From contig JAPJNA010000025.1 of the NCBI GenBank assembly GCA_026461395.1, forward strand, positions 1 to 52,161: a DNA stretch of 52,161 bases, given 5' to 3'. Source of the DNA: Chthoniobacterales bacterium (GTDB lineage: Bacteria; Verrucomicrobiota; Verrucomicrobiia; Chthoniobacterales; UBA6821). The notes beneath the pieces were generated by a model. The model was not told the origin of the DNA, did not search any database, and was given only the letters and a program-made list of their open reading frames with translations. The position numbers and the translations under genes were made by a program. Shown piece by piece: positions 32,536-41,997 of the stretch (position 1 is its first letter; each line of letters starts with the position of its first letter).

Positions 32536-34386
32536 CTATTCGACCGTCACGCTTTTGGCCAGATTCCTTGGCTTATCCACATCACAACCCAGCTCCACCG
32601 CGATGTGGTAAGCAAAGAACTGGAGGACGATCGAAGTCAGGATCGGGGTCAAGATCTCAGGAGCATCTGGGATCAAGATGACGTCGTCGCAGAGGAGCGA
32701 GAGTTGATCTCCCTTACCCTCGGTTCCGATGGCGATCACGGGACCGCCACGCGCCTTGACCTCCTCAATGTTGCTCAGGTTCTTCTGAAAAACGGCATCA
32801 TGTGGGGCTATTACCACGGACGGGGTCTCGGGATTCACCAAGGCGATGACTCCGTGCTTCAGCTCCGCGCTGGGATAACCCATGGCGGCAATGTAGCTGA
32901 TTTCCTTGAGCTTCAGAGCGCCCTCCATGGCCACAGGATAGTTAAACTGGCGACCCATGAAGAGCATGACCTTCGACTGGGCATAGCGTTTAGCGATCTT
33001 GGCGATCTCAGGCTCGAGCTTAAGGACTTTCTCGATCTGGCCGGGAAGGGCCTCGAGTTCGGTGATGATGCGGGTGCCGGCGGAGCTGGAGAGATTGCGA
33101 ATACGACCAAGCAGCAGGGCGATAAGAGTAAGAATCGTGACCTGTGAGGTGAAGGATTTGGTAGCAGCCACGCCAATCTCGGGACCGGCATGCATGTAGA
33201 CGCCCCCATCGCTTTCGCGGGCGATGGTACTCGCCACATTATTGCAAATGCCAAGAGTTCTGTGTCCCTTCCGCTTGCTCTCACGGAGCGCCGCAAGGGT
33301 GTCAGCCGTTTCACCACTCTGACTGAGAACAAAGACAAGGGTGTCCTTGGTCATCGGGAGGTTCCGATAGCGGAATTCGCTGGCGTACTCACACTCGGTC
33401 GGTATCTGGGCCAAGCACTCGATCAGGTACTCGCCGACCATGGCAGCATGGAAGGCGGTGCCACAGCCGCTGAGCACGATCCGCTCGACCGTGCGCAACT
33501 CGGCGTTGCTCATGTTCAAGCCACCCAGTTTGGCGGTGGCCTCTTCATGCGAAAGACGCCCGCGCATGGCGTCGGTGACGCTGCGGACCTGCTCGTGGAT
33601 TTCCTTGAGCATGTAGTGGGGGTAGTCCCCCTTGCCTACATCTTCTTCCGTCATCTCGACCTTGGTGACATTGTAGTCGGCTCCATTCCCCTGAACCGTG
33701 GAGAGGGTGAATCCATCTCCATTAAGGACGGCGATCTCGTAGTCGTTCAGATAGACAACATCGCGGGTGTGACCGACGATGGCACTGACATCGCTGGCCA
33801 GGAAATTCTCCCCCTTCCCGATCCCAAGAACCAGAGGACTCCCCCTGCGCGCCCCGATAAGGACTCCGGGAAGATCTGCATGCACGATGGCGATCCCATA
33901 AGTACCGGCAACCTGACCTAGGGCTTCGCGAAGAGCGGAAACAAGGGCTCCCTGGGTACGCTCGGCGGAGCGGTCAAAGGCACGACCGACAAGATGAGCC
34001 AGAACCTCTGTGTCGGTCTGGGACTGAAACTGGTGCCCTTCCTGCTCAAGTTGTGTGCGCAGAGCGGCATAGTTTTCGATGACGCCGTTGTGAACCAGAA
34101 CTAGCTTGCCGGAACGATCGAAGTGCGGGTGGGCATTCTCACGGGTGACCTTACCGTGGGTGGCCCAACGGGTGTGGCTGATGCCTGTAGAGCCACCGAT
34201 CGGGTTCAGGGCAATGGCCTTGCGGAGATCATCGATGCGTCCCACCTCCTTGCGGACGGAGACAATCCCCTCCTCAAGGGTAGCCACACCGGCAGAGTCG
34301 TAGCCCCGGTACTCCAAGCGACGAAGGCCCTCCAGAAGGATGGGGACAGCCTCAGCACGACCAACATAGCCTACGATTCCGCACAT
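32536..34386 (-). CDS. glmS: glutamine--fructose-6-phosphate aminotransferase (isomerizing)
   Basis: 616 residues from the ATG at 34384-34386. The mature enzyme starts at Cys2 of MCGIVGYVGRAEAVPILLEG, so the 37-codon leader in the track is not real. The N-terminal glutaminase domain has the nucleophilic Cys2, TRWATHGKVTRENAHP and LVHNGVIENY. Two SIS domains follow (CGTAFHAAMVGEYLI and VFVLSQSGETADTLAALRES), with the conserved C-terminus PRNLAKSVTVE. It makes glucosamine-6-phosphate for peptidoglycan and lipopolysaccharide. The upstream 125 bp shared with glgC is too short for a glmS ribozyme. Confidence 0.97.
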   Translation of the reverse strand: MCGIVGYVGRAEAVPILLEGLRRLEYRGYDSAGVATLEEGIVSVRKEVGRIDDLRKAIALNPIGGSTGISHTRWATHGKVTRENAHPHFDRSGKLVLVHNGVIENYAALRTQLEQEGHQFQSQTDTEVLAHLVGRAFDRSAERTQGALVSALREALGQVAGTYGIAIVHADLPGVLIGARRGSPLVLGIGKGENFLASDVSAIVGHTRDVVYLNDYEIAVLNGDGFTLSTVQGNGADYNVTKVEMTEEDVGKGDYPHYMLKEIHEQVRSVTDAMRGRLSHEEATAKLGGLNMSNAELRTVERIVLSGCGTAFHAAMVGEYLIECLAQIPTECEYASEFRYRNLPMTKDTLVFVLSQSGETADTLAALRESKRKGHRTLGICNNVASTIARESDGGVYMHAGPEIGVAATKSFTSQVTILTLIALLLGRIRNLSSSAGTRIITELEALPGQIEKVLKLEPEIAKIAKRYAQSKVMLFMGRQFNYPVAMEGALKLKEISYIAAMGYPSAELKHGVIALVNPETPSVVIAPHDAVFQKNLSNIEEVKARGGPVIAIGTEGKGDQLSLLCDDVILIPDAPEILTPILTSIVLQFFAYHIAVELGCDVDKPRNLAKSVTVE

Positions 34387-34511
34387 AAGATTTTTGATTT
34401 GATGCCCGTTACCTTCGTTTAGAGGGATTTCGGTTGATTTAAGAGGATGACAAACAGAGAGAGTCTTCGCAAGATGCTTCCGTCTTCCCCAATCCAACTA
34501 TCCTGAAAAAT

Positions 34512-35807
34512 ATGCAAACCAAGCATGTCGTTGCCCCAGCGACCCGCACTCTGGCCATCATCATGGGTGGAGGAGCAGGAAAGCGTCTCTTTCCTCTCAC
34601 CAAGGATCGGGCTAAACCGGCTGTCCCGATCGGCGGAAAATACCGTCTTGTCGATGTGCCGATCAGCAACTGCCTGAACTCAGGCATCAGGGGGATCTAT
34701 GTCTTAACCCAGTTCAACAGCACGTCCCTCCATCGCCACATCAACGCGAGCTACAAGTTCGACAATTTCTCTCCAAGCTTTGTCGAGATCCTCGCAGCAC
34801 AGCAGACCCCCGAGGGATCGACCTGGTACCAAGGAACGGCCGACGCAGTCCGTCAGAATCTCCGCACTTTCATAGAAGGGAATTATGACTATTTCATCAT
34901 CCTTTCCGGAGATCAGCTCTACCGCATGGATTACCGTGATGTCCTTCAGCAGCACATCGAAGGCGGAGCGGATCTTACGATCGCCTGCATTCCGGTGAAT
35001 CGTGAGGCGGCTATGGGATTTGGCATCATGGAGACCGATTCAGCCCAGCGGATCACCCGCTTTGTGGAGAAGCCAACGGATCCGGCGATCCTTGAAGAGC
35101 TCAGGATGAAGCCGCAGGTCTTCTGGGAACTCCATGAACCCGAGAATCAGGATCTTTATCTGGCCAACATGGGGATCTATGTCTTCAACCGTCAGGTGCT
35201 GGCTGAGTGCCTCGACAACACAATGGATGATTTCGGGAAGAACATCATCCCGGGAACAATCGGCTCACGAAATGTCCAGGCCTATGTCTTCCGCGGCTAC
35301 TGGGAGGATATCGGAACGATCCGCTCGTTCTTCGACGCCAACCTCAACCTCTGTGATCCCTCTCCTGCATACAATTTTTACGCACCCGGCGCGCCAATCT
35401 ACACGCAGTCACGATTCCTGCCAGCCAGCGTGATCGAGGAAACAGTTATCAACCGTGCCATGATCTCGGATGGATGCCAGATCCGCTCAGCGCTTCTGGA
35501 GCGTTGTATTCTCGGAATCCGCAGCCTGATCAGCCCTGGATCACGGCTGAAGAACACCATCGTGATGGGCGCCGATTTCTACGAATCCGACAAGGGAGGT
35601 ACGCCGGAGGGTGAGATTCCAATCGGCATCGGCAGAGATTGCATTATCGAGGATGCGATCATCGATAAGAACGCACGGATCGGCGATGGGGTGGTGATTA
35701 CGACACACGACAAAGACGCGAACTCCGACGGCGTGGGATATTACATCCGAGACGGCATTGTCGTAATCCCGAAGAATGCAGTCATTCCTGCCGGAACACG
35801 CATCTGA
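34512..35807 (+). CDS. glgC: glucose-1-phosphate adenylyltransferase (ADP-glucose pyrophosphorylase)
   Basis: 431 residues. The nucleotidyltransferase domain has MGGGAGKRLFPLTKDRAKPA and GKYRLVDVPISNCLNSG; the catalytic Asp is in LSGDQLYRMDY; substrate binding involves FVEKPTDP. A left-handed beta-helix C-terminal domain (hexapeptide-like repeats such as GIRSLISPGSRLKNTIVMGA) follows. It makes ADP-glucose for glycogen. The sequence style (Q-rich start, KYRLVDVPISNC) is near the cyanobacterial/plant GlgC type. It is divergent from glmS, so two routes from hexose phosphate share one promoter region. Confidence 0.97.
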   Translation: MQTKHVVAPATRTLAIIMGGGAGKRLFPLTKDRAKPAVPIGGKYRLVDVPISNCLNSGIRGIYVLTQFNSTSLHRHINASYKFDNFSPSFVEILAAQQTPEGSTWYQGTADAVRQNLRTFIEGNYDYFIILSGDQLYRMDYRDVLQQHIEGGADLTIACIPVNREAAMGFGIMETDSAQRITRFVEKPTDPAILEELRMKPQVFWELHEPENQDLYLANMGIYVFNRQVLAECLDNTMDDFGKNIIPGTIGSRNVQAYVFRGYWEDIGTIRSFFDANLNLCDPSPAYNFYAPGAPIYTQSRFLPASVIEETVINRAMISDGCQIRSALLERCILGIRSLISPGSRLKNTIVMGADFYESDKGGTPEGEIPIGIGRDCIIEDAIIDKNARIGDGVVITTHDKDANSDGVGYYIRDGIVVIPKNAVIPAGTRI

Positions 35808-35830
35808 GGATTTCTTGTTCCATTTTTTCC

Positions 35831-36454
35831 ATGAAGAGTACCCGTAGAGCCCTTAAAATCCTTCCACTGCTTGGTATTCTTCTGCTGCTGGCAGGATGCC
35901 TCTACGACAACCCTCCCACAGGCCCTTCCCGAAGCATCGACACCTGGCTTGTCGGCCAGTGGCAGACCAAGGCAAAAGCAGGGCATCCGTATTCCGCAGT
36001 CGTAGCTCCGACAACTGCCTCGGATCATTACCGTGTGACCTTCTCAAGGCCCGGTAGCAACACTCAGGAATTCGACGGGTGGATCAGCCGGGTGGATGGT
36101 TTCTCGATTCTGGTTCTCAAGTCACTCGACGGCAGTGGCACAAGGGGGACTGGAGTTGATGGAGGGACTGGAAAATATCTCCTTTGCCATTACGAGCTAC
36201 TAGCTCCCGGCACTCCACCTCCAGGCGGCATCGGCGCGGAACGTATCCGTCTGAGCGAACTCCAGCTCGACGAGTCGACCCGCACGCTGGATTCCTTCAA
36301 ACTTCGAGCCGCCATCCGCACTGCCCTGAAAGAAGGAACTCTCCTCGCCCCCTTTGATACGGTGGCTGAGCGCAAGGGAAAGCTGGAATCAATCCCCGGC
36401 AGCCTCATCTGGACCAAGACCGGAAGCGTGACCCTGGAAGGGGAGACGTTCTGA
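35831..36454 (+). CDS. lipoprotein of unknown function
   Basis: 207 residues starting with a signal peptide and lipobox LLLLAGC. The rest begins YDNPPTGPSRSIDTWLVGQW, followed by a short beta-rich domain (VTFSRPGSNTQEFDGWISRV), a Gly-rich loop (GTRGTGVDGGTG) and a helical C-terminal part (RAAIRTALKEGTLLAPFDTV). The N-terminal half recalls small beta-barrel lipoproteins that start with a WLVGxW motif. No function can be given. It lies 23 bp after glgC and may share its transcript. Confidence 0.7.
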   Translation: MKSTRRALKILPLLGILLLLAGCLYDNPPTGPSRSIDTWLVGQWQTKAKAGHPYSAVVAPTTASDHYRVTFSRPGSNTQEFDGWISRVDGFSILVLKSLDGSGTRGTGVDGGTGKYLLCHYELLAPGTPPPGGIGAERIRLSELQLDESTRTLDSFKLRAAIRTALKEGTLLAPFDTVAERKGKLESIPGSLIWTKTGSVTLEGETF

Positions 36455-36455
36455 A

Positions 36456-36473
36456 GCCGAGCAAAAGCTCGGC
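36456..36473 (+). terminator. 7-bp hairpin after the lipoprotein gene
   Basis: GCCGAGC-AAAA-GCTCGGC begins 1 bp after the lipoprotein stop. The stem is perfect and GC-rich but no T-run follows, so a Rho-independent role is uncertain. Confidence 0.45.
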
Positions 36474-36484
36474 AGGTCGATAGA

Positions 36485-36590
36485 CTGAAGACTGTTAGAC
36501 TGTTAGTCTCCAAATCCATTTCTATCGTTTCGACTATTTCGACTATTCCGATCCAAATCGTTTCCGCCCTAATAGTCTAAAAGACTTCAG
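36485..36590. repeat. imperfect inverted repeat (22-bp arms) upstream of glyS
   Basis: CTGAAGACTGTTAGACTGTT and on (36485-36506) matches the reverse complement of 36569-36590 at 18-19 of 22 positions. Between the arms is a short tandem TTCGACTAT unit. It resembles the other intergenic palindromes in the window. Although it precedes a tRNA synthetase gene, no T-box features are seen. Confidence 0.5.
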
Positions 36591-36608
36591 CCTAAATACC
36601 TCTTCCAA

Positions 36609-38384
36609 ATGTCCAAACCAGCCACCACAGAAACCCGCATGGAGAAGATCGTCAGTCTCTGCAAGAGGCGCGGCTTCATCTACCAATCCTCCGAGATCTA
36701 CGGAGGCATCGGAGGATTCTGGGACTACGGCCCACTGGGAGCGGAACTGAAGCGCAATCTCCGCGATACCTGGTGGCGTGCGATGACCCGGGAGCGCGAG
36801 GATGTCGTCGGTCTCGACGCCACGATCATCATGCACCCGGCTATCTGGAGGGCCAGCGGCCATGTCGACACCTTCGCTGACATGATGCGCGAGTGCACCA
36901 TCTCCAACAAGCGGGTCCGAGCCGACCATGTGGAGCCCCAGTCCGGTTCAGTGATCCGCTTCACCGGGGCCAAGGTGCCCACTCCGGGAAATTGGCATCT
37001 CGACAGAACCATCGCTGTCTTGATGAAGCAGGGCGAGCACATCGAGAGCTTCCGCAAGCGGGTCCGCCTGCTTATTGCCCAGAACGCAGGCGCCGCTGCA
37101 GGTAAGCCGGAAGAGATCGAACTCCTCGGCGAGGAAAAGATCGATACGATCGACGGCTCGGTGGATTTTCATCCCGAGACCGGTGGAATGCTCAACGAGG
37201 CACGGCCCTTCAACCTCATGCTCCGCACCTATGTCGGACCGACGGCCACCGAGAACGATATCGCCTATCTGAGGCCAGAAACAGCCCAGGCGATCTTTGC
37301 CCAGTTCAAGAATGTCTGCGACTCCTCACGCGTGAAGGTCCCCTTCGGCATCGGCCAGATTGGGAAGGCCTTCCGCAACGAAGTGACGCCGAAAAACTTT
37401 ACTTTCCGTTCCCGCGAGTTCGAGCAGATGGAACTCGAGTTCTTCATCAAACCCGATGAGGCAGTCCGTCTCATCCATGGCTCTGTAGCGGCATGGCATG
37501 AAGGAGCCGACCTGAGCGAACCAAAGCCCGATTGGGGCTGGGAAATGTGGCACCGCTACTGGGTTGCGCAACGCACGGCCTACTATGCCTCGATCGGCCT
37601 TGGCCTAGATGTCCTTGAATACCACTGGCAGACCAAAGCCGACCTTGCCCACTACGCCCGCGCCTGTGTCGATATCCTCTACAAATTCCCCTTCGGCACA
37701 GACGAACTGGAAGGAATCGCGGCGCGTGGATCCTTTGATCTTACCCAGCATCAGACCCACTCCGGCAAACAGCTCGAGTATTTTGACGAGGAGTTGAAGG
37801 CCGCTTGCGACGCAATGAACCAGGAGCAGAAGACAGCCTTTATCGAGGAGACCCATGCGGCCCGTACAAATTTGGAAACATCCCGCGAGGAGATCACGTC
37901 GACCTGTGAAAAGCTCTTCAAGGGTCTCTACATACCCCATGTGATCGAGCCCTCTGCGGGGCTAGACCGTCTGGCCCTGGCCATTCTTGCCGATGCCTTC
38001 GACGAGGAGGAGGTAACTGACGACAAGGGAAAGACCGAGACCCGCACGGTGCTTCATTTCCATCCTAGGATCGCCCCGATCAAGGTCGGCGTCTTCCCTC
38101 TGCTCAAGAACAAGCCTGAACTCGTCTCCAAGGCCCGGGAGATCGTCGCCCTACTGCGCCCCCACATGAGCGTCTTCTACGACGAGACCGCCGCCATCGG
38201 TCGCCGCTACCGCCGACAAGATGAGGTGGGCACTCCGTTCGGAGTCACTATCGATTTCGAGACGCTCGGCGAGGAGAAACCCGAGTTCAAGGACACCGTG
38301 ACGCTGCGCGAGCGGGATTCGATGGAACAGCGCCGCATCCCGATCGCGGAGTTGCTGCCCTTCCTGCTCAGCAAGATTTTGTGA
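36609..38384 (+). CDS. glyS: glycine--tRNA ligase, dimeric (alpha2) type
   Basis: 591 residues, class II synthetase of the eukaryotic/archaeal-like single-chain type rather than the bacterial alpha2beta2 type. N-terminal motif 1 region: RRGFIYQSSEIYGGIGGFWD. Motif 2 region: NDIAYLRPETAQAIFAQFKN and EFEQMELEFFI. Motif 3: EPSAGLDRLALAIL. The C-terminal anticodon-binding domain includes PIKVGVFPLLKNK and GRRYRRQDEVGTPFGVTIDF. It has an inserted helical region around residues 130-170 (KPEEIELLGEEKID). It charges tRNA-Gly. It is preceded by a palindromic repeat and followed by a convergent xseA. Confidence 0.96.
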   Translation: MSKPATTETRMEKIVSLCKRRGFIYQSSEIYGGIGGFWDYGPLGAELKRNLRDTWWRAMTREREDVVGLDATIIMHPAIWRASGHVDTFADMMRECTISNKRVRADHVEPQSGSVIRFTGAKVPTPGNWHLDRTIAVLMKQGEHIESFRKRVRLLIAQNAGAAAGKPEEIELLGEEKIDTIDGSVDFHPETGGMLNEARPFNLMLRTYVGPTATENDIAYLRPETAQAIFAQFKNVCDSSRVKVPFGIGQIGKAFRNEVTPKNFTFRSREFEQMELEFFIKPDEAVRLIHGSVAAWHEGADLSEPKPDWGWEMWHRYWVAQRTAYYASIGLGLDVLEYHWQTKADLAHYARACVDILYKFPFGTDELEGIAARGSFDLTQHQTHSGKQLEYFDEELKAACDAMNQEQKTAFIEETHAARTNLETSREEITSTCEKLFKGLYIPHVIEPSAGLDRLALAILADAFDEEEVTDDKGKTETRTVLHFHPRIAPIKVGVFPLLKNKPELVSKAREIVALLRPHMSVFYDETAAIGRRYRRQDEVGTPFGVTIDFETLGEEKPEFKDTVTLRERDSMEQRRIPIAELLPFLLSKIL

Positions 38385-38500
38385 GCTTGAGCCCTACGGG
38401 CTGCCGAAACCTGATAGCTGAAACTTGCCGTAACGGATGCGAAGCACCGGCCGGGCCAGCAAACTTGAAGTAACAGCCTGCTGACCCATCGGTTTTTTTC

Positions 38501-38533
38501 GTCTCAGGTCTCAGGTCTCAGGTCTCAGGTCTC
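38501..38533. repeat. tandem heptamer GTCTCAG, 4.7 copies
   Basis: Four exact copies plus GTCTC cover the last seven codons and the stop of xseA (minus strand). A 7-bp unit is out of frame with codons, so gain or loss of a unit would change the xseA C-terminus. A T-run (GGTTTTTTTC) lies just beside it. Confidence 0.85.
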
Positions 38534-40061
38534 CACCTTCAACCTCCGATCCGATCTCTCCGTCGGCGAATTGGGTTAGCATCCTCTCTCCCGGCTTGAT
38601 CTGGGCTGCTGAGACAATGACCTTTCCGTCTTTCGCCCGTGTGATGCTGAAACCCCGCTGCAGGGTTGCCTGGGGGCTCAGCGCTGCGAGGGCCGAACCA
38701 ACCCGACTCATCCTGCCTTTCTCCCGCTCAAACCGGTGACGAAGGATCACACCTAGCTGATCTCCCAGCGAGGAGAGCCTCTGCTCAGCATTTGCCAGAC
38801 GATAACCCGGATGAGCCGATGCAATCTGCACAGCCATTCTGGCTAGCCTGGCATCCAACTGCTCCAACCGGCGATCCAAGAGCCCGGAAAGGGACTCTTC
38901 GAGACGATCCGCCGTCTGCCGAGCCTCCTCCGTCCGACGGTAGGGTTCCCGGAATAATGCCGAAGAAGCCAGTCGGTGCTCAGCTGCACGTTGAAGCCCG
39001 ATAAGCGCCTCGGCCTCTCGCGCAATCCTAGCCACCAGAGCACGGCAGCGCTCCAAAAGTTCGGAGCCCTCTGCGGCAAGCAGTTCCGCTGCGGCACTCG
39101 GAGTGGGAGCCCGAAGATCGGCGACGAAATCTGCAATTGAGAAATCGATCTCATGACCCACGGCACTCACGACAGGAATTCGGGATTCGGCGATGGCGCG
39201 AGCGACGACCTCTTCGTTGAATTCCCAGAGATCCTCCAAACTCCCGCCACCGCGTGTGACGACAATGACATCCACAGGACCGATAGAGGGATTTTCCTCG
39301 GAGAGTTCTGAAATGGCGGCAGCAATTTCGGCGGCCGCTCCCTTGCCCTGGACCCGCACGGGGTAGATGACCACCCGGAGCCCCGGATGGCGACGGTGAA
39401 GCACCTTCAAGAAATCCTGGATCGCAGCTCCCGTGGGAGAAGTGACCACGGCGATCCGGCGTGGAAAACGAGGGATCGGACTCTTCCTCTCGAGATCGAA
39501 AAGCCCCTCGGCTGCAAGTCGTCGCTTGAGCTCCTCAAACCGCGCCTGAAGCATTCCCTCTCCCTTGGCCTGCACCAGACGCACCATCAGCTGGTACTGC
39601 CCGCGTGCCTGGTAAACGCTCACCGGCCCGTAAATCTGTACTTGGAGGCCGTCGCGCAACTCGACCTTCTGACCCGAGGCAGAGCGGGCAAAGAGGACAC
39701 AGGAGAGCTGTGATTCCTCATCCTTGAGCGTGAAGTAGCAATGACCGGAGCCTTGGCGACGGAGGTTGGAAATCTCCCCCTCGACCCAGACCATGCCGAT
39801 ACCCTCTTCAAGAAGCCCGGTGATCCGTCGGGTTAACTGGGCTACGGTGAACACTTCTGGCTCCTTGGAATCTTTGGAGTCGGAAGTCGAGAGATGGGAG
39901 ATAGGCGATTGAGTCCGGGGAGGAGTACTTCCCATGGGGAGATCCTTCTTTCTAGGAATGCTTGTTTCCGGCGCTTTTTCCTTCTGGCGCGGGAGCACTG
40001 GGGCCATGTCAAAGCCGAGCTGCAACTCGCCCTCCGCTTCCTTGACTGGACGACGGGACAT
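38511..40061 (-). CDS. xseA: exodeoxyribonuclease VII large subunit
   Basis: 516 residues. The first ~70 residues are an unusual Pro/Ser/Lys-rich extension (KKDLPMGSTPPRTQSPISHL). The normal protein then starts at FTVAQLTRRITGLLEEGIGM. The OB-fold contains VWVEGEISNLRRQGSGHCYF; the catalytic region has VTSPTGAAIQDFLKVLHRRH, VIVVTRGGGSLEDLWEFNEE and VSAVGHEIDFSIADFVADLR; a long helical C-terminal region follows. It degrades single-stranded DNA with XseB, whose gene is not adjacent. It starts 2 bp after the Lon-N gene, so the two form a short operon. The last residues are encoded by the heptamer repeat. Confidence 0.95.
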   Translation of the reverse strand: MSRRPVKEAEGELQLGFDMAPVLPRQKEKAPETSIPRKKDLPMGSTPPRTQSPISHLSTSDSKDSKEPEVFTVAQLTRRITGLLEEGIGMVWVEGEISNLRRQGSGHCYFTLKDEESQLSCVLFARSASGQKVELRDGLQVQIYGPVSVYQARGQYQLMVRLVQAKGEGMLQARFEELKRRLAAEGLFDLERKSPIPRFPRRIAVVTSPTGAAIQDFLKVLHRRHPGLRVVIYPVRVQGKGAAAEIAAAISELSEENPSIGPVDVIVVTRGGGSLEDLWEFNEEVVARAIAESRIPVVSAVGHEIDFSIADFVADLRAPTPSAAAELLAAEGSELLERCRALVARIAREAEALIGLQRAAEHRLASSALFREPYRRTEEARQTADRLEESLSGLLDRRLEQLDARLARMAVQIASAHPGYRLANAEQRLSSLGDQLGVILRHRFEREKGRMSRVGSALAALSPQATLQRGFSITRAKDGKVIVSAAQIKPGERMLTQFADGEIGSEVEGGDLRPET

Positions 40062-40063
40062 GG

Positions 40064-40672
40064 TCAGGAGAGCTGGGCACGCAGTACCGCTAGCAACTTC
40101 TCTAGGCGCTTCGGAATCTCAATCTCCTCCAGCAGCATCTGGCGCATTCGAGGATCGGCCACCAGGGTCGAGGCCACCAGATCTGTGATAACACCAATAC
40201 TGGTGATCTGGTTCAAGTAGGCTTCGAACTGTGACGGCAGTTCGATTCCCTGCTCTTTGAAACGCGCACACAGGGCGTGAAGCTGGATGACCTTCGACTC
40301 GAGATCATCGTGTTCCCCTTCATCACTGCGAAGCTCCTCAACCCGTGCAATGCGATAGGGACTAGACTGATCCCAACCCGTGAACCGCACGCGGCAGACC
40401 CCCTGGAGGATCAGGTTGGATGTTCCATCATCGTTCCGGATACAGGCCCGGACTAATCCTGCTCCGGCGATCATCTCGACTTCGCTCTCATCCTGATTGC
40501 AAGGCATCGCCATCGCGACCATGCGACCCGCAGCAAGTGCCTCCTCCAGCATCTCACGGTAACGCGGCTCAAAAATATAGAGGGGCAGTAGCGCGTTGGG
40601 GAAGAGCGTTACCCCCGGGAGAACCATGACCGGAAGGGATGGCGGGAGTGGTTCGATTTGTTCCCCATTCAT
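40064..40672 (-). CDS. LON N-terminal substrate-binding domain protein (ATPase and protease domains absent)
   Basis: 202 residues covering only the Lon N-domain: LPVMVLPGVTLFPNALLPLY with IFEPRYREMLEEALAAGRMV, then VRACIRNDDGTSNLILQGVC and a helical C-terminal half. There is no Walker motif or Ser-Lys dyad, so it is not a protease. Stand-alone Lon-N (LonN) proteins are common in bacteria and probably bind substrates or partners; their role is unclear. It is the promoter-proximal gene of the pair with xseA. Confidence 0.88.
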   Translation of the reverse strand: MNGEQIEPLPPSLPVMVLPGVTLFPNALLPLYIFEPRYREMLEEALAAGRMVAMAMPCNQDESEVEMIAGAGLVRACIRNDDGTSNLILQGVCRVRFTGWDQSSPYRIARVEELRSDEGEHDDLESKVIQLHALCARFKEQGIELPSQFEAYLNQITSIGVITDLVASTLVADPRMRQMLLEEIEIPKRLEKLLAVLRAQLS

Positions 40673-40815
40673 GGCATGAGGCTACGCATTCCTGCAGCTC
40701 TCCATAAACCAGAAAAAAAGACTTTAGTGTCCGCTCAGGTCTTGCAGTGAATTAGGGCGAAATTGTTCCTTTTTAAACCTTCACCCAGGCCTTTCCAGCA
40801 GCTAGTTAAAAGCCT

Positions 40816-41997
40816 GTGATTGTCTCATGTTCTCCCATATTTTCTAGATCGGGCAGCGTGTTCTTGATGATCTGCCTGTTTCTTGGCGCCATCCCCCCTA
40901 TCAGGGCGGGAACATTCGATCCCCTGACCGTGCCCCTTCAGCCCAAGCCTACCATAGGATCGATTCCCTTTTGGGAAACTGGAACCACCAACGTTCCTTC
41001 CATTCATACCGAGTCTGATTCCGTTGACATTCCCGTCCCATCCCTCTCCTCCCAAGAGGAGATCGGCTGCTTCGCGCTAACCGTGGTCTTCCAAGACAAC
41101 GGGGATGGAGGACCCGTCGTGGAGTGGAGATCGAACCAGGGGGATCTCACCCTCCTAAGCGCAGGCTTGGGGGAGAACGGTGTAGCGCTTGGATTGAATG
41201 CTCGCACCCTCCTGCTTCCCCAGTCACTGACCTTGGACGGCGGCACTGTCAGGGTCTCCTTTGCCGGAAGGTTTTCTCGCCTGATCTCGATTTCCCTGCG
41301 ACCGGCAAGGGAACTGGGCGTGGCGGCGCTTGGCGAGGACTTCAAGCCCGCTCTTATCGAGGACGATCATCAAGTCCTTGCCGAGGAGGAAGTCTCCGGA
41401 GCCGATCATCCTTCACAGTCAGGAGACAAGACCGATGGTTATGTCATCCATGCGGATCTGGCAGCCTCGCCCCTGCGTCTCGATCTCCCGGGATCTGGAA
41501 ACACGACGGAATTAGTGGTTCCTCTCTCAGACAAGCCGGTGGGAAGCCTGCTCCAGGCCGAGATGGGAGGACTGGATCCAGAGTCTTGGATTGAGGTCAG
41601 CATTAACGGCGAGTTGCGTGGCATTCTAGCCCCAGCCCCCTTTTCTCTCAAGTCACCCGCAGTCATCATCTCCCCAGAAGGCCACCTTCAAGTTGCGGGA
41701 TGGCGGAACGCCTCGATTTTCATTCCCTCCCGACTCTGGACTTTGGGTGACAACTCGATTGTCCTCTACCTGCACCGGGCTCCGGGCGATTCCGGCGCCC
41801 CTGTTTACCTGAGGAATGTCAGAGCCGATCTTCTTTTCCCCAGCACCAATGCCAGTACCGCCGCCAGTACCGCCTGGTCATCAACGGCATCGGGATCTTC
41901 TGAACCCCTCTCCACTGGGTCACTATACGGAAATCCTTCACCCTCGCTGTTTCATGCATCCTCACCGGCTCCCCTCCCCACAGGCGGCCTTCCTTAA
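40816..41997 (+). CDS. secreted protein of unknown function upstream of the type II secretion operon
   Basis: 393 residues from a GTG. The signal peptide is probably SGSVFLMICLFLGAIPPIRA. The body is beta-rich with repeated hydrophobic/polar alternation (FALTVVFQDNGDGGPVVEWR; SWIEVSINGELRGILAPAPF; SLWRVL-free), resembling carbohydrate-binding or jelly-roll modules. The C-terminus is a Ser/Thr/Pro-rich tail (STAASTAWSSTASGSSEPLS). I do not recognise the family. It is 89 bp before gspG and could be a secreted substrate or an accessory of the secretion system. The region 40673-40815 upstream holds its promoter and that of the Lon-N gene. Confidence 0.6.
   Translation: MIVSCSPIFSRSGSVFLMICLFLGAIPPIRAGTFDPLTVPLQPKPTIGSIPFWETGTTNVPSIHTESDSVDIPVPSLSSQEEIGCFALTVVFQDNGDGGPVVEWRSNQGDLTLLSAGLGENGVALGLNARTLLLPQSLTLDGGTVRVSFAGRFSRLISISLRPARELGVAALGEDFKPALIEDDHQVLAEEEVSGADHPSQSGDKTDGYVIHADLAASPLRLDLPGSGNTTELVVPLSDKPVGSLLQAEMGGLDPESWIEVSINGELRGILAPAPFSLKSPAVIISPEGHLQVAGWRNASIFIPSRLWTLGDNSIVLYLHRAPGDSGAPVYLRNVRADLLFPSTNASTAASTAWSSTASGSSEPLSTGSLYGNPSPSLFHASSPAPLPTGGLP

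Noticed and set aside
33190-33921. 243-aa plus-strand ORF opposite glmS
   Set aside because: Antisense to the conserved SIS and glutaminase domains.
34387-34511. glmS ribozyme upstream of glmS
   Set aside because: The divergent gap is 125 bp, shared with glgC, and shows no ribozyme core.
36455-36608. T-box leader before glyS
   Set aside because: No T-box sequence or specifier stem; the region is better explained by an inverted repeat, and T-boxes are mainly a Gram-positive feature.
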